DNA of 64,000 bases. Origin: Aquimarina sp. ERC-38. Its GTDB lineage: Bacteria > Bacteroidota > Bacteroidia > Flavobacteriales > Flavobacteriaceae. A model generated the notes under the pieces. It saw only the letters and a program-made list of their open reading frames with translations, had not been told where the DNA came from and did not search any database. Below are positions 7,888 to 16,910 of this stretch, one piece after another. The translations under genes were made by a program, and so were the position numbers. The DNA is taken from NCBI RefSeq assembly GCF_026222555.1, contig NZ_CP098511.1:2461501-2525500 (forward strand), written 5' to 3'. The stretch's first letter is position 1. Every line of letters starts with the position of its first letter.

Positions 7888-9336
7888 TTAATAATAAGTA
7901 AACCTTCTAACCTTAGCGATGTATTTTGCCAGCCGAATGACTTGATGGCTGTATCCATATTCATTGTCGTACCAAACGTATACTACGGCATTTGTTCCTT
8001 CTTTATTAGTCAAAGTTGCGTTACTATCAAAAATGGCCGGGGCAGAGGTGCCTACAATATCACTAGAGACCAATTCGTTATTTAAGGAGTACTTAATTTG
8101 TTCTACCAGGTTACCTTCTAAAGCATATTTTTTAATTCTTTTATTAATTCCGGCTACGCTTACTTTCTTCTTAAAAGTAAGATTTAAAATCGCTAAAGAG
8201 CCATTGGGAACCGGCACCCGAATCGCATTTGAAGTCAATTTGCCTTTAAGAGAAGGTAGTGCTTTTGCCACTGCTTCACCTGCCCCAGTTTCGGTAATCA
8301 CCATGTTTAAAGCGGCTGCTCTTCCTCTACGGTATTTTTTGTGCATATTGTCTACCAGGTTTTGATCATTAGTATATGCATGTATTGTTTCCAAATGACC
8401 ATTTACAATTTCAAATCCTTCGTCCAGTACCTTTAGGATAGGAGTGATGGCATTTGTAGTACAAGAAGCTGCTGAGAAGACATCAATTTTATCCGGATCG
8501 TATTCTAATTGATTGACTCCATGTACGATATTCGGAACTTCTTTTGCAGGAGCTGTAAGAAGTACTTTTTGAACTCCTTTTGCAGAAAGATGCCTGCTTA
8601 ATTCCTCTTTATTTCTATACACCCCGGTATTATCTATCAGTAGCGCATCGATGATACCATGTTTTAAGTAATCCACAGATTCCGGGTTGTCCGCACTGAT
8701 CATTTTGACGGTGGTACCATTAATAAGTAAGGCGCTATTTTTAATATCTACCTCAACGGTACCGGCAAAATCTCCGTGAATAGAATCATTTCTTAATAAC
8801 GAAGCACGTTTTTCCAGAACATCCCGGTTGATGGCACCACGAGTAATGATAGCTCGTAATCTTAATTGACTGCCTTTACCGGTAATTTTCATTAATTCAC
8901 GGGCAACCAAGCGTCCGATTCTACCAAAACCATATAGCACTACATCTTTAGGAACAATGGGTACAAACTTTCGAGCTTCTTTTAATTTATTCTGAACGAA
9001 GCGGTTGATAGAACCAAATTCATCACCTGATATGTGATTTTCAAAGGTAAGTTTGCCAATATCAATTTTGGAAGGAGGTAACTTCATTAATTTGATAGCC
9101 TGCGCAATTTCAACCGAATCAAAAATAGAAATAGGTTTTTCAACAAATTCACCCGCATATTCATGTAGGTTAATGATTTCGCTGACATTTTTATCAATCA
9201 ACGGATTTCTAAAAAGTACTAGTTCAACCGCATTGTCATACCATAAATCACTTACTATTTTTATCAGAGAAACGGTAGCACGTCTTCTGTCAGCTTGAAA
9301 GGCAAGTTCTTTTTCGTATGTTTGATTACTGCTCAT
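7888..9336 (-). CDS. Glyceraldehyde-3-phosphate dehydrogenase, long N-terminally extended form
   Basis: NAD(P)-dependent glycolytic/gluconeogenic enzyme oxidising glyceraldehyde 3-phosphate to 1,3-bisphosphoglycerate. The catalytic domain begins around residue 131 with VVLYGFGRIGR (Rossmann nucleotide-binding motif). The nucleophile is Cys292 in SAASCTTN, and the C-terminal WYDNEYGYSHQ motif is intact. Residues 1-130 are an extra helical region absent from standard 335-residue GAPDH. Such extended forms are known in Bacteroidota, where they coexist with a short form. The ATG at 9336 is the only sensible start. The downstream flank is the repeat element. Which metabolic direction it serves cannot be read from the sequence. 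Confidence 0.93.
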   Translation of the reverse strand: MSSNQTYEKELAFQADRRRATVSLIKIVSDLWYDNAVELVLFRNPLIDKNVSEIINLHEYAGEFVEKPISIFDSVEIAQAIKLMKLPPSKIDIGKLTFENHISGDEFGSINRFVQNKLKEARKFVPIVPKDVVLYGFGRIGRLVARELMKITGKGSQLRLRAIITRGAINRDVLEKRASLLRNDSIHGDFAGTVEVDIKNSALLINGTTVKMISADNPESVDYLKHGIIDALLIDNTGVYRNKEELSRHLSAKGVQKVLLTAPAKEVPNIVHGVNQLEYDPDKIDVFSAASCTTNAITPILKVLDEGFEIVNGHLETIHAYTNDQNLVDNMHKKYRRGRAAALNMVITETGAGEAVAKALPSLKGKLTSNAIRVPVPNGSLAILNLTFKKKVSVAGINKRIKKYALEGNLVEQIKYSLNNELVSSDIVGTSAPAIFDSNATLTNKEGTNAVVYVWYDNEYGYSHQVIRLAKYIAKVRRFTYY

Positions 9337-9404
9337 ACCTGTTTTGGTTTTATAATTTTCTGAATGCTAAAGTATAAATTTCAAATGTTTTCGTAAGAGG
9401 TAAA

Positions 9405-9442
9405 TAAAAAAATCCCAATAGGTTTTAACCATTGGGATTTTT
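9405..9442 (-). terminator. Intrinsic terminator for the DegP-type protease gene
   Basis: A-rich AAAAATCCCAAT (ending at 9419) pairs with ATTGGGATTTTT (9431-9442), and an inner GGTT/AACC extends the stem. Read on the minus strand the hairpin lies 22 bp after the protease stop and is followed by a T run. Confidence 0.85.
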
Positions 9443-9464
9443 AAATACTTATTAAATTTCTTTG

Positions 9465-10889
9465 TTAATCCTGAAAAACAAATTCTCTTTTCTCACCATT
9501 TTTATCAATCAAGCTTATAGTAATATCTTCATTCGGATATTTCTGATCAAGAATTTGTTTTACCTGAGCGGCATTATAAACTTTTTTACCGTCAATTTCG
9601 CTTATAATCAATCCAATGATATCGTAGCGTTGCATTTTAGGACTAATTGCTTTAGATATGACTACCCCATGATCTACTTTAAATCTTTTCAGATAATCTT
9701 TTGAAGGAATGTTTGCTATTTCAACCCCAATATCTCTAATAATATATGATTGAATTTCAAATTTAGATAAAGTTACCGGTACTACAATTTCTTTAGACTT
9801 CCGTACTACTTTTACCTTTATCACATCACTTGGACTTTTACTATTAACATATCCGGTCAAGTCAGAAAACTTTCGGATAGGTAGCCCATCAATCTCACGA
9901 ATAACATCTCCTCTTTGTAACCCAGCTTTTTTGGCCCCGCTTTTTTCTTCAACTGAAGCAATAAAAACACCTTGTGAAACACTTATATCAAAAGCTTCTT
10001 TGACTTCCGGGGTAATATTGTCCCCTGTTATTCCTAAAATACCACGTTGTACATCTCCAAACTCCAGAATATCATTTACAATTTTTTTAGCATTGTTAGA
10101 AGGAACTGCAAAAGCATATCCTACATAACTACCTGTTTGTGATGTAATTGCTGTATTGATACCAATTAGTTCCCCTTTAGTATTTACTAAGGCTCCACCA
10201 CTATTTCCAGGATTTACCGCAGCATCCGTTTGGATAAAAGATTGTGTATTATTATCCGTTTCGTCCAGGTCTCTGGATTTTGCGCTGATAATCCCAGCGG
10301 TTACGGTAGAAGTTAAATTAAACGGATTACCTACCGCTAATACCCATTCTCCAATTTTAGCCGTATTAGAATCTCCGAAGGGAATATACTTTAGTTTTTC
10401 ATCGGCATCAATTTTTAAAACTGCAATATCTGCTTGTGGAGCTTTCCCAATTACTTTAGCTTTATAGCTTTTGTTGTTATTAAGAGTAACTTCCAGGTCA
10501 TCTGTTCCTTTAATTACGTGATAATTGGTTACAATATATCCGTCTTCGGTAATAATAACCCCGGATCCAGCACCTTGTATCGTTCGCTGCTCTTCTCCCT
10601 GATTACTAAAATATTCCATAAAGTTACGGGGAGTTCTTCGGGTACCGTATTGTTTTACGTGTACTACTGCATTCACCGTTCTTTCGGCAGCTACCGTAAA
10701 ATCAATACTTTCTGCGGCAGCAGCTGAATTAGTATTATTTGTATAAGTAACCGGTATATAATTGGTTTCAGGTAATGAAGTTGTTGTTGCAACTTCTTCA
10801 CCTTTAGGTTCCAAAAATAGTTTATACGATAATAAGGTAACACCACCTGCCAGTAAAGCTACCAAAAACAAGCTTAAAAACTTTTTCAT
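9465..10889 (-). CDS. Periplasmic Do/DegP-family serine protease with PDZ domains
   Basis: HtrA-type envelope quality-control protease and chaperone. I start at the ATG at 10889 (MKKFLSLFLVALLAGG), which opens a signal peptide or N-terminal anchor; the 17 upstream codons do not fit. The trypsin-like domain has His124 (TNYHVIKG), Asp154 (ADIAVLKID) and Ser230 (NPGNSGGAL), a complete triad. Two PDZ domains follow: GILGITGD...GLQRGDVIREIDGLPI, and a more divergent C-terminal one ending in EFVFQD. Length (474 aa) fits DegP/DegQ. It is divergent from dapF and carries its own terminator. Stress control is likely, but no known operator is recognisable. Confidence 0.95.
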   Translation of the reverse strand: MKKFLSLFLVALLAGGVTLLSYKLFLEPKGEEVATTTSLPETNYIPVTYTNNTNSAAAAESIDFTVAAERTVNAVVHVKQYGTRRTPRNFMEYFSNQGEEQRTIQGAGSGVIITEDGYIVTNYHVIKGTDDLEVTLNNNKSYKAKVIGKAPQADIAVLKIDADEKLKYIPFGDSNTAKIGEWVLAVGNPFNLTSTVTAGIISAKSRDLDETDNNTQSFIQTDAAVNPGNSGGALVNTKGELIGINTAITSQTGSYVGYAFAVPSNNAKKIVNDILEFGDVQRGILGITGDNITPEVKEAFDISVSQGVFIASVEEKSGAKKAGLQRGDVIREIDGLPIRKFSDLTGYVNSKSPSDVIKVKVVRKSKEIVVPVTLSKFEIQSYIIRDIGVEIANIPSKDYLKRFKVDHGVVISKAISPKMQRYDIIGLIISEIDGKKVYNAAQVKQILDQKYPNEDITISLIDKNGEKREFVFQD

Positions 10890-11051
10890 ATTTCTTTTCC
10901 TTTTGTTTTCAATTAGTGTTTCATTTTTAAGACTTATCAAGTCTCTTAAAATTACAAATTTCTATACTTCTTTTCTACTTTTAACTCCTTGTTAACAATA
11001 TGCATTTTTCAACTTTCTTTGTACCTTTACCTGCCGTTTTAAAAAGCAAAA

Positions 11052-11837
11052 ATGAAAATTCCATTTTATAAATATCAAGGTACCGGAAATGACTTTGTCA
11101 TTATTGATAACAGGTCTCTACGTTTATCCAAAAATGATACCAAAATGATTAATCACTTCTGTGACCGTAAGTTTGGGATTGGTGCTGATGGATTGATGTT
11201 TTTAGAAAATGCTGATACCAATAATGATGATTTTAAAATGGTGTATTTTAATGCAGATGGAAACGAAAGTTCTATGTGTGGTAATGGCGGAAGGTGCCTG
11301 GTTGCTTTTGCCAGAGATCTGAACCTAATTACAACTACTGCCAATTTTACAGCTATTGATGGCCCTCATCATGCCATAATCGACGGAGATCAGGTAAAAT
11401 TACAAATGAAGAATGTATCTGATCTTAAGATACATGAAGGATTTACATTTCTGAATACAGGATCACCTCATCATGTTGAAATTGTAAAGGACCTTGAAAA
11501 TTTTGACGTGTTTGCGAACGGAAGAAAAATTCGGGAAGGGGCACCTTATTTTAAAGAAGGAACTAATGTGAATTTTGTAGAGCAAGAAAATCCTCATACT
11601 TTTTCAGTGCGTACGTATGAAAGAGGGGTCGAAAACGAAACTTTATCCTGTGGTACTGGTGTTACTGCGGTAGCATTAGCCATGCATGCACAAAATAAAG
11701 TAAAAAGTACGGAAGTTACCATCAAAACTCCCGGAGGCGAACTAGTAATTAATTTTGAAAAAACAGAAAATGGATATCAACAAGTATATCTAACCGGACC
11801 TGCCCTACAGGTGTTTAAAGGTGAAATTACATGGTAA
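11052..11837 (+). CDS. dapF: Diaminopimelate epimerase
   Basis: Cofactor-independent epimerase converting LL- to meso-diaminopimelate for peptidoglycan and lysine synthesis. The N terminus MKIPFYKYQGTGNDFVIIDN is the family signature. The two catalytic cysteines lie in SSMCGNGGRC and LSCGTGVTAVALA. At 261 residues it has the normal length. Its stop overlaps the start of the following acetyltransferase by 7 bp, so dapF, the GNAT gene and mltG form one operon on the plus strand. Two of the three serve cell-wall metabolism. dapA, acting earlier in the same pathway, is at 28.5 kb. Confidence 0.97.
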   Translation: MKIPFYKYQGTGNDFVIIDNRSLRLSKNDTKMINHFCDRKFGIGADGLMFLENADTNNDDFKMVYFNADGNESSMCGNGGRCLVAFARDLNLITTTANFTAIDGPHHAIIDGDQVKLQMKNVSDLKIHEGFTFLNTGSPHHVEIVKDLENFDVFANGRKIREGAPYFKEGTNVNFVEQENPHTFSVRTYERGVENETLSCGTGVTAVALAMHAQNKVKSTEVTIKTPGGELVINFEKTENGYQQVYLTGPALQVFKGEITW

Positions 11838-12355
11838 CCCTGAAGGATAATCAAATTCAATTAAGGCCTCTTGAACCGGAAGATTTGAATTTGTTATACA
11901 CTATTGAAAACGATGAATCCGTGTGGGAGGTAAGCGATACCCAAACTCCATATTCCCGATCCGTTTTAAAAAAATACCTGGATAATGCACATTTGGATAT
12001 TTATGAGACAAAACAACTTCGACTGGTCATTACTACGAGTCACAATCAACCGGTAGGGCTTATTGACCTATATGATTTTAATCCGAGACATAAAAGAGTA
12101 GGGGTGGGGGTTTTAATTATAAAGAATGAACAAAATAAGGGGTTTGCAAAAGCTGCTATCCAACTGGTTGACAACTTTACATCCTCTCATTTGCAGGTAC
12201 ATCAGTTATATGCTACTATCGCTTGTACTAATAGTGCCAGTATTTCCCTTTTTGAAAGTTTAGGTTTTCATAAAACCGGGGTTCGTAAAGATTGGAATTT
12301 TTACAATTCAAGATTTATAGACGAATATTTATATCAAAAGATACATGTACATTAA
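11831..12355 (+). CDS. GNAT-family N-acetyltransferase (RimJ/RimL-like)
   Basis: A 174-residue GCN5-related acyltransferase using acetyl-CoA. It opens with IQLRPLEPEDLNLLYTIEND, typical of the RimJ/RimL group. The acetyl-CoA-binding motif A region is around VGVGVLIIKNEQNKGFAKAAIQL, and the conserved C-terminal ASISLFESLGFHKTG is present. The acceptor is unknown: a protein N terminus, an amino sugar or a polyamine are all possible. The ATG overlaps dapF by 7 bp, and its end overlaps mltG by 11 bp, so translational coupling is likely. Confidence 0.92.
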   Translation: MVTLKDNQIQLRPLEPEDLNLLYTIENDESVWEVSDTQTPYSRSVLKKYLDNAHLDIYETKQLRLVITTSHNQPVGLIDLYDFNPRHKRVGVGVLIIKNEQNKGFAKAAIQLVDNFTSSHLQVHQLYATIACTNSASISLFESLGFHKTGVRKDWNFYNSRFIDEYLYQKIHVH

Positions 12356-13388
12356 AAAGATTATTTTACTTATTGCTATTATCGGGTTACTTGCCGGAGG
12401 ATGGTTTGCTTATTATGTATACAACGCAGTTTTTGCTCCTAACACCAATTTCGAAGAAGAAAAAGTTGTCCTGTTTATTCCTACTGGTACGGATGCTTCC
12501 GGACTTCAAAAAATTATCCGGCCTTTCCTTAACGATCTGCCTACTTTTTTTCGTATCGCCGAAAAAAAAGGATATCTAAGCAATATTAAACCCGGAAAGT
12601 ATGAAATTGAAAAAGGATTAAATAATAACGAAATTATAAATACCTTAAGAAGTAAAAACAAAGCCATTCGGGTTCAGTTTAACAATCAGGAACGCTTGGA
12701 AGCGCTTGCCGGAAGGATTGCCAACCAAATTGAAGCGGATAGTATTGCCTTAATACAAGCTTTTAAAGATCAAAATTTTCTCGCTGACCATGATTTTAAT
12801 CTAAATAATGCACTGGCAATGTATATTCCGAACAGTTATGAATTTTTCTGGAATACTTCAGCAGTTGAATTTAGAGACCGAATGTTTAAGGAATATCAGC
12901 GATTCTGGAATACTAACAGAAAAGAAAAGGCAACTACACTTGGATTAAATCCTAATGAAGTAAGTATCGTAGCATCTATTGTTCAAAAGGAAACAGCTAA
13001 GTCTGACGAAAGGCCTCGGGTTGCAGGAGTGTACTTAAACCGGTTAAAAGATAAATGGAAATTAGAAGCCGATCCTACGGTTATTTATGCAATTAAACAC
13101 ACAACAAAAAAATGGGATACGGTAATAAAACGGGTTTTGTTTAAAGACCTAGAACTAGATAGTCCTTATAATACATATAAATATATGGGGTTACCACCGG
13201 GTCTTATCAGTATGCCGGATATTTCTTCGATTGATGCGGTCCTTAATAAAGAAAACCATGATTACTACTTCTTTGTAGCAGATGTACAAAACTTCGGGTA
13301 CCACAAATTCGCTAAAAACTTACGACAACATAACAATAACCGGAAAGAATACATTCAATGGATTAACCAGCAAAGAATCCGAAGGTAA
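12345..13388 (+). CDS. mltG: Endolytic transglycosylase MltG
   Basis: Inner-membrane YceG-like enzyme that cleaves nascent glycan strands and sets their length. One N-terminal membrane helix (IILLIAIIGLLAGGWFAYYVY, about residues 4-25) anchors a periplasmic domain. The catalytic glutamate lies in the signature IVQKETAKSDERPRVAGVYLNRL. The C-terminal LPPGLISMPDISSIDAVLN and DYYFFVAD are also diagnostic. Length (347 aa) is normal. The ATG overlaps the upstream acetyltransferase by 11 bp, placing it third in the dapF operon. A non-coding AT-rich stretch follows. Confidence 0.96.
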   Translation: MYIKKIILLIAIIGLLAGGWFAYYVYNAVFAPNTNFEEEKVVLFIPTGTDASGLQKIIRPFLNDLPTFFRIAEKKGYLSNIKPGKYEIEKGLNNNEIINTLRSKNKAIRVQFNNQERLEALAGRIANQIEADSIALIQAFKDQNFLADHDFNLNNALAMYIPNSYEFFWNTSAVEFRDRMFKEYQRFWNTNRKEKATTLGLNPNEVSIVASIVQKETAKSDERPRVAGVYLNRLKDKWKLEADPTVIYAIKHTTKKWDTVIKRVLFKDLELDSPYNTYKYMGLPPGLISMPDISSIDAVLNKENHDYYFFVADVQNFGYHKFAKNLRQHNNNRKEYIQWINQQRIRR

Positions 13389-13960
13389 AAAGAATTTTAT
13401 TTGCTTATCTAAAAAATTTCAGGTTATGGTTTGCTTTTTCGCAACCATATAGAACTCAACTTAGTGTAACATATTAGCTTATTTTAAAGTCAATAATAAG
13501 TACAAAATAAGTAAGTATGACGTAATCACTACGACTAAAATCATACCTAAAATTAAAGAAAAAGGTATTTTATTTTATAAAGTACCTAGAAATCATTAAA
13601 AGGTACAAAATTTGTTCATTTGAAGTAAAAGTATGGTTTTTTTAACAAAATAATTAATTGTAGGAAAGTTTAAGAAAAATCTTACAAATTGTTTAGATGA
13701 AAAAGATTTAAAATTCTATATAAGTTAGATTTTTATCTTTAAAATACACAAAAATTGTTTTAAAATGTGAATAAGGGCAAAAGGGTAATCATTAGAACGT
13801 AATTAAAATTTTCTTATAATTTATTATAAACAATTGATAATTAGAATTTTAATAATTTTACGTTTTTGTCTTCTACATTAAAAAAAACCTTGTATCTTTG
13901 CAAATCCAAATTTAGAGTAGTGGGGAACATTCATTTGAATGACTACTTAAAATTTTTTAT
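13389..13960. other. AT-rich gap with a hairpin and the leader of the following gene
   Basis: About 570 bp without a gene. A hairpin with arms TATGGTTTGC (13425-13434) and GCAACCATA (13441-13449) lies after mltG but lacks a T tract. The right end holds a TATCTTTG box and a leader hairpin, listed separately. The rest is low-complexity A/T with no repeat I could pair elsewhere. Confidence 0.6.
13893..13946 (+). promoter_or_regulatory. Promoter -7 box and leader hairpin of the lysozyme-like gene
   Basis: TATCTTTG at 13893-13900 matches TAnnTTTG. Downstream, GTAGT (13917-13921) pairs with ACTAC (13942-13946), and CATTCA (13928-13933) pairs with TGAATG (13936-13941). The result is a hairpin with a GGGGAA bulge in the predicted untranslated leader, ending 14 bp before the ATG. 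I see no convincing -33 box at the right spacing. Confidence 0.5.
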
Positions 13961-14629
13961 ATGAAGAAAAAGTTGATCGGAATATCTGTGATTCTTACAA
14001 CAGCAGGAATTATAGCAACGGGTTTTACCACAAAGAAACAACCGAATTACAGTTCTTATAGCACAGCTGGTTTGGATCTTTATTACCTGGCTCCTAATTT
14101 TAATGAAGTAGATGATTCTGAAACCAATACGTTTGTCACACCGGTATTAGGTAAAACATTCGATGGGTTTAAGGAAGCATTAGCTTTTAAAGAATCAAGG
14201 GGTAGTTATAAGGTGATTAATCAATTTGGTTATATGGGTAAATACCAATTTAGTAAAGGAACACTGGCACTAGTTGGAATTAAGAGTACACGGGAGTTTA
14301 TGGCAAATCCTGAGTTGCAGGAAAAGGCATTCTATGCGTATGTATCCAGAAACAAATGGGTGCTTCGGAAGTATATCGAAAAGTATTCCGGTAAAATGAT
14401 GAATGGTATTAAAGTGACAGAATCTGGGATTTTAGCTGCGGCACATCTGGCAGGGCCGGGTGCAGTCAAGGATTATTTAAAAAGCGGAGGAGTTGCTGGT
14501 TTTGAAGATGCCTACGGCACAACTATTCGTTATTATATGAAACGTTTTGGTGGATATGACACTTCTATCATTGTTCCAAATAGAAAAGCTAAAGCAAAAG
14601 TAAAAATCATATCTAAGGAAATTGTTTAA
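13961..14629 (+). CDS. Secreted lysozyme/lytic-transglycosylase-like protein
   Basis: A 222-residue exported protein: MKKKLIGISVILTTAGIIATGF is a signal peptide or anchor. Residues about 65-185 resemble the lysozyme-like superfamily. FKEALAFKESRGSYKVINQFGYMGKYQF has a Glu-Ser pair in the position of the SLT catalytic glutamate. GILAAAHLAGPGAVKDYL resembles the conserved helix that closes the lytic transglycosylase cleft. The C terminus is basic. Homologues in flavobacteria are often named peptidoglycan-binding or LysM protein, though I see no LysM repeat here. Likely role: cleavage of or binding to peptidoglycan. Its last 4 bp overlap the convergent methyltransferase gene. Confidence 0.75.
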   Translation: MKKKLIGISVILTTAGIIATGFTTKKQPNYSSYSTAGLDLYYLAPNFNEVDDSETNTFVTPVLGKTFDGFKEALAFKESRGSYKVINQFGYMGKYQFSKGTLALVGIKSTREFMANPELQEKAFYAYVSRNKWVLRKYIEKYSGKMMNGIKVTESGILAAAHLAGPGAVKDYLKSGGVAGFEDAYGTTIRYYMKRFGGYDTSIIVPNRKAKAKVKIISKEIV

Positions 14630-15357
14630 TAATCCCTTTGTATAATAAAAATAGTCGGTCGCTTATGGAGTTCAATGGTCTCCATCTTCCAGTCTTCAAT
14701 AGTTTTAGTAGCAATAAATTCGGTAGTCAGGGTGATATCGCTAGCAATGCATAACCTGGTATTTACATTAAGGTAGGTTATCAAATCCGTAACCATTTTA
14801 TCGTTACGGTAAGGAGTTTCAATAAAAATCTGAGCTTGGTTTTTATCTAACGAAAGCTTTTCCAAAGCCTTAATTTTATTTTTCCTATCGTTTTTATCGA
14901 TGGGTAAATATCCGTTAAAGGCAAAATTTTGACCGTTCATACCACTGCTCATCAACGCCAAAAAAATTGAAGAAGGTCCTACTAACGGTACTACTTTAAT
15001 ATCTTTTTCATGGGCTAGCTTTACGATCTCTGCTCCCGGATCTGCAATCCCCGGGCAACCGGCATCAGATAAGAGCCCAATAGATATTCCATTAAGACAA
15101 GGATTTAAATACTCAGGAATCTCTAGAGCATCGGTAAATTTATTTACCGTATGTACTATTAAAGAGCGTTGTGATTTACTAGGACTTACTTTTTTAATAA
15201 ATCTTCTAGCGGGTTTTTCATTTTCTACGATGTAGTGATTTACCTGTTCTAATACTTTTTTTATTGAAATGGGCAACACTTCTAAAGGGACATCATCACC
15301 AAGCCGGGTAGGTATTAAGTATAATTTTCCTTTTGGGTCTAAAGGTTTGCTTTCCAT
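14626..15357 (-). CDS. RsmI-like tetrapyrrole-methylase-family SAM methyltransferase
   Basis: A 243-residue protein of the TP methylase fold. KLYLIPTRLGD is the N-terminal beta strand, GISIGLLSDAGCPGIADPGAEIV is the conserved SAM-site region, VVPLVGPSSIFLALMSSG contains the signature GPS, and FIETPYRND is the conserved RsmI-like segment. True RsmI (16S rRNA C1402 2'-O-methyltransferase) is somewhat longer. This protein belongs to the shorter branch often annotated simply as SAM-dependent methyltransferase, so the rRNA target is not certain. The start is ATG at 15357, only 4 bp from the stop of the upstream sugar dehydrogenase gene on the same strand. Confidence 0.87.
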   Translation of the reverse strand: MESKPLDPKGKLYLIPTRLGDDVPLEVLPISIKKVLEQVNHYIVENEKPARRFIKKVSPSKSQRSLIVHTVNKFTDALEIPEYLNPCLNGISIGLLSDAGCPGIADPGAEIVKLAHEKDIKVVPLVGPSSIFLALMSSGMNGQNFAFNGYLPIDKNDRKNKIKALEKLSLDKNQAQIFIETPYRNDKMVTDLITYLNVNTRLCIASDITLTTEFIATKTIEDWKMETIELHKRPTIFIIQRDY

Positions 15358-15361
15358 AAAG

Positions 15362-16762
15362 TTATTCTATAACTATCTTTTTAGACAGTTTATTTTGCTC
15401 ATAGTCTGTTAACTGAACAAAATATACACCTGAATTTAAATTGTCAATTATAAATTCGTTAGCCTTTTTATTTTTAAAATTCACCTTCTTTACTTGCTTA
15501 CCCTGCACATCAAAAATAATAATATTTTTAATATTCTTTTCATAGGTAATACGAATTTGATCAGTCGCAGGATTAGGGTAAATTGAAAAATCGACAATAT
15601 CCGGATTTTCAGATCCCAGCGTATTTTCATCAATAACCCGGTAAACTACTCCTCCGTAATCAATTATATAAAGTTCGTTTTTACTATCGATGCCAAAAGA
15701 AGAAATACCTCTGGTAATAGAAGAATTTACCCATGTAATCCCATCGTTCGTATTGTTACTATCAATGGTACCTATTTCATTAGTTAAATAATCACCAAAG
15801 ATATACAATCCCTGTAAAGAAGGATATTGCGTACCTCTATACACATAACCTCCGGTAACAGACTTAGCCGAACCTACATGATTGTACGTGGCAATAGGAT
15901 CAATTAAGGTTGTAAGATCGCTAGGACAGGCAGTGTCATCTCTTGTCGGATTAAACTTCTCACCACCTTCACGACAATCCCACCCAAAGTTTTGACCAGC
16001 TATATTACCCGGAGTTTTATTAATTTCTTCAAACGCATTTTGTCCTACATCAGCAATCCAAAGATCATTAGTTTGACTGTCAAATGAGAATCTCCAGGGA
16101 TTACGAAGACCATAAGCCCAAATTTCATCAGCTCCTGCTTTATTAACAAAAGGATTATCTGATGGAATATAAGGAGCCGGAGCATCTACGTCTATTCGAA
16201 GAATTTTACCCAGGAGGTTATTTATATTTTGTGAATTTTCCATAGGGTCTCCGCCGCTACCTCCATCACCACTGGCAATGTAGAGTAGTCCATCTGTACC
16301 GAAGGTAATATCTCCTCCGTTGTGATTGCTAAAAGGTTGATTGAATTCTAATAGTATCAATTCAGAATTAGGGTCTGCCAGGTTCGGATTATTAGTATTT
16401 CTGGAAAATCTAGAAATACGAGTTGAAATTTGATTATTTGCTGAATGGGTATAGTTTACATAAAAAAAGCCGTTAGTAGCATACTCCGGATGAAAAGCTA
16501 GTCCCAATAAACCGGGTTCTCCACCTCTTCTTATAAAAAATACTCTGTCTTGGATATTTAAAAAATCAGCAATAGCGACCGTACCATTCTCTTCTATAAT
16601 TTTGATAGCACCTTCCTGTTCAACTACAAATAATCTTTCGTCACCTGCATTTGTGACAAAAACAGGAAAGCTAAAACCATCTGCAACTAATTCAATATCA
16701 ATATCTTGAGCGTATATAAAAGGAGATAAACATAACAGTATTATATAGATACAAGTTTTCAT
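15362..16762 (-). CDS. PQQ-dependent sugar dehydrogenase-like protein with T9SS sorting domain
   Basis: A secreted beta-propeller of the GSDH/aldose-sugar dehydrogenase family. The signal peptide is MKTCIYIILLCLSPFIYAQ. Propeller motifs include LLGLAFHPEYATNGFFYVNYT, NHNGGDITFGTDGLLYIASGDGG, DEIWAYGLRNPWRFSFD and GQNFGWDCREGG, as in PQQ or Ca-binding soluble dehydrogenases. The last about 75 residues are a type A type IX secretion sorting domain (FSIYPNPATDQI ... GVYFVQLTD ... KKIVIE), so the protein is exported across the outer membrane by T9SS and trimmed or anchored. The presence of PQQ cannot be proven. It is co-directional with the RsmI-like gene and close to it. Confidence 0.92.
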   Translation of the reverse strand: MKTCIYIILLCLSPFIYAQDIDIELVADGFSFPVFVTNAGDERLFVVEQEGAIKIIEENGTVAIADFLNIQDRVFFIRRGGEPGLLGLAFHPEYATNGFFYVNYTHSANNQISTRISRFSRNTNNPNLADPNSELILLEFNQPFSNHNGGDITFGTDGLLYIASGDGGSGGDPMENSQNINNLLGKILRIDVDAPAPYIPSDNPFVNKAGADEIWAYGLRNPWRFSFDSQTNDLWIADVGQNAFEEINKTPGNIAGQNFGWDCREGGEKFNPTRDDTACPSDLTTLIDPIATYNHVGSAKSVTGGYVYRGTQYPSLQGLYIFGDYLTNEIGTIDSNNTNDGITWVNSSITRGISSFGIDSKNELYIIDYGGVVYRVIDENTLGSENPDIVDFSIYPNPATDQIRITYEKNIKNIIIFDVQGKQVKKVNFKNKKANEFIIDNLNSGVYFVQLTDYEQNKLSKKIVIE

Positions 16763-16910
16763 AGTGTTGTAAGTTTTAGAGATTGCAATTTTAAATATAC
16801 TAAAACTTAAAGCTAAGCATGTTCTTTTTGGATTATATTATCAATATTGACCTGACTTCCAAAATTTTTGTTAAGATCTATAAAGCTAAATTCCAAACTT
16901 TATAAAAGGT

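Noticed and set aside
10156..10727. Plus-strand open frames opposite the protease gene
   Set aside because: They are shadows of the conserved trypsin-like domain on the minus strand.
13425..13449. mltG terminator
   Set aside because: The hairpin has a bulge and is not followed by a T run, so it is mentioned only in the gap description.
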